Positions 60,417 to 64,000 of a stretch of DNA of 64,000 nucleotides are shown piece by piece (position 1 is the stretch's first letter; the number at the start of each line of letters is the position of its first letter). A program made the translations under genes and the position numbers. This stretch comes from an uncultured Mediterraneibacter sp. (GTDB taxonomy: Bacteria > Bacillota > Clostridia > Lachnospirales > Lachnospiraceae). The notes under the pieces are model-generated. The model searched no databases and was not told where the DNA came from. It saw only the letters and a list, made by a program, of their open reading frames with translations. The stretch is taken from NCBI GenBank assembly GCA_944381935.1, contig CALWMN010000001.1, positions 186,001-250,000 of the forward strand, in the 5' to 3' direction.

Positions 60417-60757
60417 GCTGACTTCACCTCCTGCTCTTTCCTGCGGCTGTCCTGCATTTTCCTGATTTCCCCTGCCAGATACTCAACAAAGTCCTGTCTG
60501 CGGTAGTCCTCATACGACATCCACTCCTGATATAAGAACGCAAGCAGATTCGGAACAACAAGCAGTGTCTCTAAAACCTCTTCCTGATAGTTCCGTTTCT
60601 CTGCCAGCAGCTCATAAAGATTGATGATGCTGTCAATCTCATACGCCATCCCGTAGATTTCTTCTTTCTCTTTCTGAAGCGTCTCCTGTTTAAATCCGGA
60701 AAGCTCCCGGCTTATCTTTTCACACAGGAGCTTTTCCATCCTTTCTTTATCTGCCAT
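60413..60757 (-). CDS. Small hypothetical protein of the recombination operon
   Basis: This 114-residue helical protein begins MADKERMEKLLCEKISRELS and contains EWMSYEDYRRQDFVEYLAGE. The ATG at 60757 is nine bases after AAGGAG. It lies between the DUF932 and YqaJ genes and overlaps the latter's start, so it belongs to the same transcript. Its role is unknown. Confidence 0.65.
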   Translation of the reverse strand: MADKERMEKLLCEKISRELSGFKQETLQKEKEEIYGMAYEIDSIINLYELLAEKRNYQEEVLETLLVVPNLLAFLYQEWMSYEDYRRQDFVEYLAGEIRKMQDSRRKEQEVKSA

Positions 60758-60770
60758 ACATTTTTTCTCC

Positions 60771-61703
60771 TTACGCCGCGCTGACCATCTGGTATGCTTT
60801 ATCAATCAGCGGGTTCCCCTCCACTGTCCGGGCGAACAGGTTTTCCTTATAATTCGCTGTCTTTCTGAGCGGCTTTGAATGGGTGGCAAAATCAGATACC
60901 GCGTTGATGAAGCGGTAGGCATTGTTCCCCACATCCTGCAGATCCGGTGCATCAAAATAGCGGCGTTTCATATCCTCCTGAAGCCGCTTCATGTTCCGTA
61001 TCTGCTGGGGAGTTGAACCGTCCTCCACGGGCAGGAGGATCTCAATGTAGTCCATGACCTGTTTATCCGTCAGTTTCTTCTTCCTTAAGGATTCAAACTC
61101 TTTTCCAAGCTCGTCCATGTACGTCTCTGCCATAAATAATGTATCCTTTGCCTCTTTCATCTTCCCCCTGATATCCCCCGTATGGTTCATAGACCACGAC
61201 CGTTTCGCCGTTTTCAGCGCAAGGTTTAAGGTATTCTGGCACACCACACGGATCGGCATCAGAGCCACCTTGATTGCACCGCTCCCGTCATGGGCGTTGG
61301 AAAACAGGAGATAGGGACTGATCCGTTCCCCTGAAATAATGTATTCATGGGGCATATGCGCCAGCAGCCACACCCGCCTGCCGCCCTGCAGACTCCCGGC
61401 TGTCTCATAGCGGACGCCCTCTCCTAACAGTTCGTCCGTAAAGGCAAACGCCTCCCTGTTCTGCACAATTTTATAGCGGTCTGTCACCACACCCAGTACG
61501 CGCCTGTCAGAATCCCGGACATTTGCCCTGTATCCGTCAATCATTTCTTCTTCCCGCGTATAGATCGGCTCCTGAACTACGTTCCAGTTCAGTCCTGCCG
61601 CAACCAGCGCACCCTCTGAATCCGGCGCTTCGATCACCTTTGTTCCCAGTCCGTGCCACGGAGCTGTCCTTACATAAAACATACTTTCCACATTTGCCGA
61701 CAT
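60771..61703 (-). CDS. DUF932-family phage/plasmid-like protein
   Basis: This 310-residue protein has the start APWHGLGTKVIEAPDSEGAL near residue 15, then YKIVQNREAFAFTDELLGEG and IRVVCQNTLNLALKT, the defining segments of DUF932. These proteins occur in phages and conjugative elements beside recombination genes; the biochemical role is not established. GGAGG lies upstream of the ATG. It is the first long gene of the minus-strand recombination set. Confidence 0.88.
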   Translation of the reverse strand: MSANVESMFYVRTAPWHGLGTKVIEAPDSEGALVAAGLNWNVVQEPIYTREEEMIDGYRANVRDSDRRVLGVVTDRYKIVQNREAFAFTDELLGEGVRYETAGSLQGGRRVWLLAHMPHEYIISGERISPYLLFSNAHDGSGAIKVALMPIRVVCQNTLNLALKTAKRSWSMNHTGDIRGKMKEAKDTLFMAETYMDELGKEFESLRKKKLTDKQVMDYIEILLPVEDGSTPQQIRNMKRLQEDMKRRYFDAPDLQDVGNNAYRFINAVSDFATHSKPLRKTANYKENLFARTVEGNPLIDKAYQMVSAA

Positions 61704-61766
61704 GATAATCCTCCTTTGTCTGAATCGTTTTTTACTTTTTTTGTTTCTCTTGTTACCATTTACCTG

Positions 61767-61841
61767 TCACTCATCCGCGATTACTTCCAGCAGCTTGATT
61801 CCGCATCCGAGCAGAACAACCGCAATCTGGATTCCTTTCAC
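61767..61841 (-). CDS. Possible 24-residue hydrophobic peptide
   Basis: A short frame with a GTG start (61839-61841) follows GGGAGGTGA by a good distance. It encodes MKGIQIAVVLLGCGIKLLEV plus four residues, a single hydrophobic helix. Such tiny membrane peptides occur on mobile elements. The ribosome binding site is the main support. Confidence 0.4.
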   Translation of the reverse strand: MKGIQIAVVLLGCGIKLLEVIADE

Positions 61842-61933
61842 AGGCTCACCTCCCTCCTGATAAATTTGTGTAATAAAATAAGACAGAACCCGTGATTGGA
61901 TTCTGCCAGATTTCACTATAATATATCATTGAA

Positions 61934-62182
61934 TCAGGGAATATTTTCTACGTTCCCCTCGTCTATCCCGGACTCCTGTTCCTCTATCTCAGGCTCCTCA
62001 TTATCTGTCTCAAACTCCTGATCCTCTATCTGAGTTTTCCTCTTTTTATCCCTATACTTTACCTCCTCTAACTTATTTTTTGCATTGGTAACAGCACATC
62101 CTGCTCCTAACATAAGGTCTTCCACTTTTCCGAAAAATCCCGTCCCAATGCCTGTGCCAAACAGACCAAATCCATCAAACAT
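61934..62182 (-). CDS. Small acidic hypothetical protein
   Basis: This 82-residue protein begins MFDGFGLFGTGIGTGFFGKV and ends in an acidic tail (EDQEFETDNEEPEIEEQESG). The ATG at 62182 has AAGGAGG eight bases upstream, which favours it over the longer in-frame start at 62275. The Gly/Phe-rich N-terminus could associate with membrane. No family is recognised. Confidence 0.55.
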   Translation of the reverse strand: MFDGFGLFGTGIGTGFFGKVEDLMLGAGCAVTNAKNKLEEVKYRDKKRKTQIEDQEFETDNEEPEIEEQESGIDEGNVENIP

Positions 62183-62376
62183 CTCGCTTTCCTCCTTTTT
62201 CGCATGAAACGGCAGAGAATCATTCCCTGCCGTTTGCATATCATTAGCTTTTCTATTTTTGTTGAATGGTTTCACTATTATAATATGTCATTGAAACTCT
62301 GGAGTTTGACAGGAAAAGCAGGAAATTTGCTCTGCCTGCTTTTTGTATTTCTTGCCGATCATCCTTCTGTCTTTAC

Positions 62377-62493
62377 TTAACTGGTGCAGGAATTAAGCAA
62401 AATAAGTGCCAGAAAGAAAAGCATACCAAGTCCCATAACCATTTGAATAAGTCCTTTCAAGCATCCCATTCCACATCCATTATCATTATTCAT
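62377..62493 (-). CDS. 38-residue single-span membrane peptide
   Basis: The frame starts MNNDNGCGMGCLKGLIQMVM and is followed by a hydrophobic helix ending NSCTS. AGAGGTGAT precedes the ATG at 62491-62493. The twin-Cys N-terminus followed by one membrane helix suggests a small membrane protein, expressed with the neighbouring J-domain gene. Confidence 0.5.
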   Translation of the reverse strand: MNNDNGCGMGCLKGLIQMVMGLGMLFFLALILLNSCTS

Positions 62494-62526
62494 ATTTTAT
62501 ATCACCTCTATTTTTGTATTTACTAA

Positions 62527-63219
62527 TCACTCTTCTTTAATTGCTGTATATGTTGAGACAGGTGTCAGTATAACAAATAAAAGTCTTATAATGCCACTTC
62601 CAAGCAGCAGTCTGACGATTTCTCTTGTCGCCTTAAAAAACATAGAAACCGCATCCAAGTCTCCATAAATCACAGTTAATGTATCAAAACACGAGGAATA
62701 ATATGGTACAAGCATACAAATGGTTGTTACAAGCGCTCCTGTCTCTGCAAATAACTCATGAGACGTACACGCTATTCTGCTCATAATCGTCCCCATAATT
62801 CCTCCATAAATAGTATATGCGATAAATGACCAGCTTCCATTCTCAGGTACAATCTCCCTGACAATATAACTGCCCACTATCCCAATCACAGAGGAGACGA
62901 TAATTGCCAGGATCGCATGTGTATTTTCTGCTTTATTTGGGTTTTTGCTTTGTTCAGCCATTCCTTGAACTTCATCTGCAAATGTTTCTGCTTTCGTTCC
63001 ATTTTTATTAAAATACTCTTTTAATAAAATATCATATTCTTTCTTTTTTTCTTCATCAGATAATATACCATATGCCTCATTTATCTCAGCCATCTTATCA
63101 GGATCAGGATTGCTGTTCATATCCGGATGGTATTTTTTTGACAGTGCTCTATATGATGCTTTGATCACTTCTATCTCTGCAAAATCAGCCACCTGCAAGA
63201 TCTTATAGTAGTTTTCCAT
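62527..63219 (-). CDS. Membrane-anchored J-domain (DnaJ-like) protein
   Basis: This encodes 230 residues. Residues 1-70 form a J domain with the HPD motif (SKKYHPDMNSNPDPDKMAEI) that activates Hsp70 ATPases. Residues 100-230 hold three to four membrane helices (AILAIIVSSVIGIVGSYIV and later segments). Such proteins recruit DnaK to the membrane. It lies upstream of the small membrane-peptide gene and follows a MORN-repeat gene, all in the same direction. Confidence 0.85.
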   Translation of the reverse strand: MENYYKILQVADFAEIEVIKASYRALSKKYHPDMNSNPDPDKMAEINEAYGILSDEEKKKEYDILLKEYFNKNGTKAETFADEVQGMAEQSKNPNKAENTHAILAIIVSSVIGIVGSYIVREIVPENGSWSFIAYTIYGGIMGTIMSRIACTSHELFAETGALVTTICMLVPYYSSCFDTLTVIYGDLDAVSMFFKATREIVRLLLGSGIIRLLFVILTPVSTYTAIKEE

Positions 63220-63259
63220 TTTGTGTGCCCTCTCAATACGACTTTCTCGCCTATAAGAA

Positions 63260-64000
63260 TTACCCTATGTCCCCTCCTTCAAATTTACCTTGATATACTA
63301 CATCACCGTTTTCATCGTATAAAGTACCTTGACCATCATACTCATTGTATTTGAACTCTCCGTCATAAATAATTCGTCCTGTATTATTGTCATATAGTGT
63401 TCCACTCCCGTGATACTTACCGTCTTTCATTTCTCCCTCATATAATAATTTACCGCCTTTATATTGCTTTACATATCCATTTTCAATATCATTGTCATAC
63501 TCTCCGACTATGATAGAATATTTATCCGGTGCATCTATCATGGTGTTAAACGCCATTCCATCTCCGCATTTTACCCCCTCTTTAAAATATCCTTCATAAA
63601 ATTCTATACTTTCTAAATAGCCCTCAAACACGCCTCCCGATCTGATTCCGTAACCATCAAAAGTCCCGTTTTTAAAATATCCGACATACTTCATTGACAT
63701 TGTTTGATTATAGACATCATATTCTAAAAGCATCCCCAAACCGTCTGGCATCTGCTCTCCGTTAAGCTGTCCTATATAATGATATCCAGTTTCTTCCAAT
63801 GTCCTTTTATAGCTTGGTGCATCAGAGAACCAGCCTGTGCTTTCTTCAACATATACCTGCTGTCCTGACATTGCATCTATATTATTTTGGGTTGTAAATT
63901 CCAGTACGCTTTTTCTATCTGCAAAGTCAAACATTTCAATCTTGTTATCTTTTGCATACTGCCATCCTTCTCCGGCAAGCATGTAAACTAAAGAATCTGC
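63260..64000 (-). CDS. MORN-repeat protein, N-terminus beyond the window
   Basis: The frame is open to the window edge, so the true start lies to the right of 64000. The visible 246 codons contain several MORN-type repeats (YVGYFKNGTFDGYGI, YEGEMKDGKYHGSGTLYD, YDGEFKYNEYDGQGTLYD, YQGKFEGG). These form an extended beta-hairpin scaffold that binds proteins or membranes. No catalytic domain is visible in the part shown. It lies 40 bases upstream of the J-domain gene. Confidence 0.78.
   Translation of the reverse strand, partial: ADSLVYMLAGEGWQYAKDNKIEMFDFADRKSVLEFTTQNNIDAMSGQQVYVEESTGWFSDAPSYKRTLEETGYHYIGQLNGEQMPDGLGMLLEYDVYNQTMSMKYVGYFKNGTFDGYGIRSGGVFEGYLESIEFYEGYFKEGVKCGDGMAFNTMIDAPDKYSIIVGEYDNDIENGYVKQYKGGKLLYEGEMKDGKYHGSGTLYDNNTGRIIYDGEFKYNEYDGQGTLYDENGDVVYQGKFEGGDIG

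Overview
The window looks like the chromosome of a Gram-positive gut anaerobe of the Lachnospiraceae (Clostridia, Bacillota). This is inferred from the mix of families (DUF4317, DUF5688, the YczE/DUF6198 membrane family, a short anaerobic-type ThiC, MsmX-type sugar ABC transport, Tn916-like integrase) and from strong AAGGAGG ribosome binding sites. No rRNA, tRNA or CRISPR array was seen.

Positions 1-33300 are mostly chromosomal housekeeping and carbohydrate genes, largely on the minus strand. They include a TPP-riboswitch-controlled thiC, mazG, and a complete sugar operon (solute-binding lipoprotein, two permeases, MsmX-type ATPase, GH32 fructosidase) facing a LacI regulator across a set of AACCGGTT-type operators. 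Next come a YczE-like membrane protein, a two-gene AAA ATPase/Toprim-like cassette with a split ATPase, ribosomal protein bL25, a heterodimeric ABC exporter, and a MATE exporter behind a riboswitch-like leader. A degraded restriction-modification pair follows, whose methyltransferase is frameshifted at a run of nine A. The segment ends with an aldo/keto reductase, a large beta-helix/CbbX-type AAA fusion, a GPH transporter/glycoside hydrolase/AraC operon, and a chemotaxis receptor.

Positions 33683-49520 are an island bounded by two perfect 103-bp direct repeats, which behave like attachment sites. Its left end carries wrecked copies of an integrase and a nucleotidyltransferase/HEPN pair. Its core (35.2-44.3 kb) is very AT-rich. 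It holds one minus-strand gene train: a subtilisin-like protease, a 50-residue Cys-rich RiPP precursor, a radical SAM/SPASM maturase, a conserved maturation protein, an acyl-carrier-like protein lacking the pantetheine serine, an ABC exporter, a LytTR response regulator, a GHKL histidine kinase, an AgrD-like autoinducer peptide and AgrB. A tandem 9-bp repeat with 21-bp periodicity, the layout bound by AgrA/LytTR regulators, lies upstream of the first gene of the whole set. The simplest reading is a quorum-sensing-controlled Cys-rich peptide pathway on a mobilizable island. The right end has mobC, a possible oriT and a metG 3' fragment.

From 49521 to the window end a second, related element begins in tandem. 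It has a ParE-type toxin/antitoxin, a nucleotidyltransferase-HEPN-nucleotidyltransferase trio, an intact Tn916-like integrase and excisionase, and a DUF927 helicase-like protein. It continues with a divergent orphan gene, RecT and YqaJ recombination proteins, a RelE/Phd pair, DUF932 and DUF5688 proteins, a membrane J-domain protein and a MORN-repeat protein cut by the window edge.
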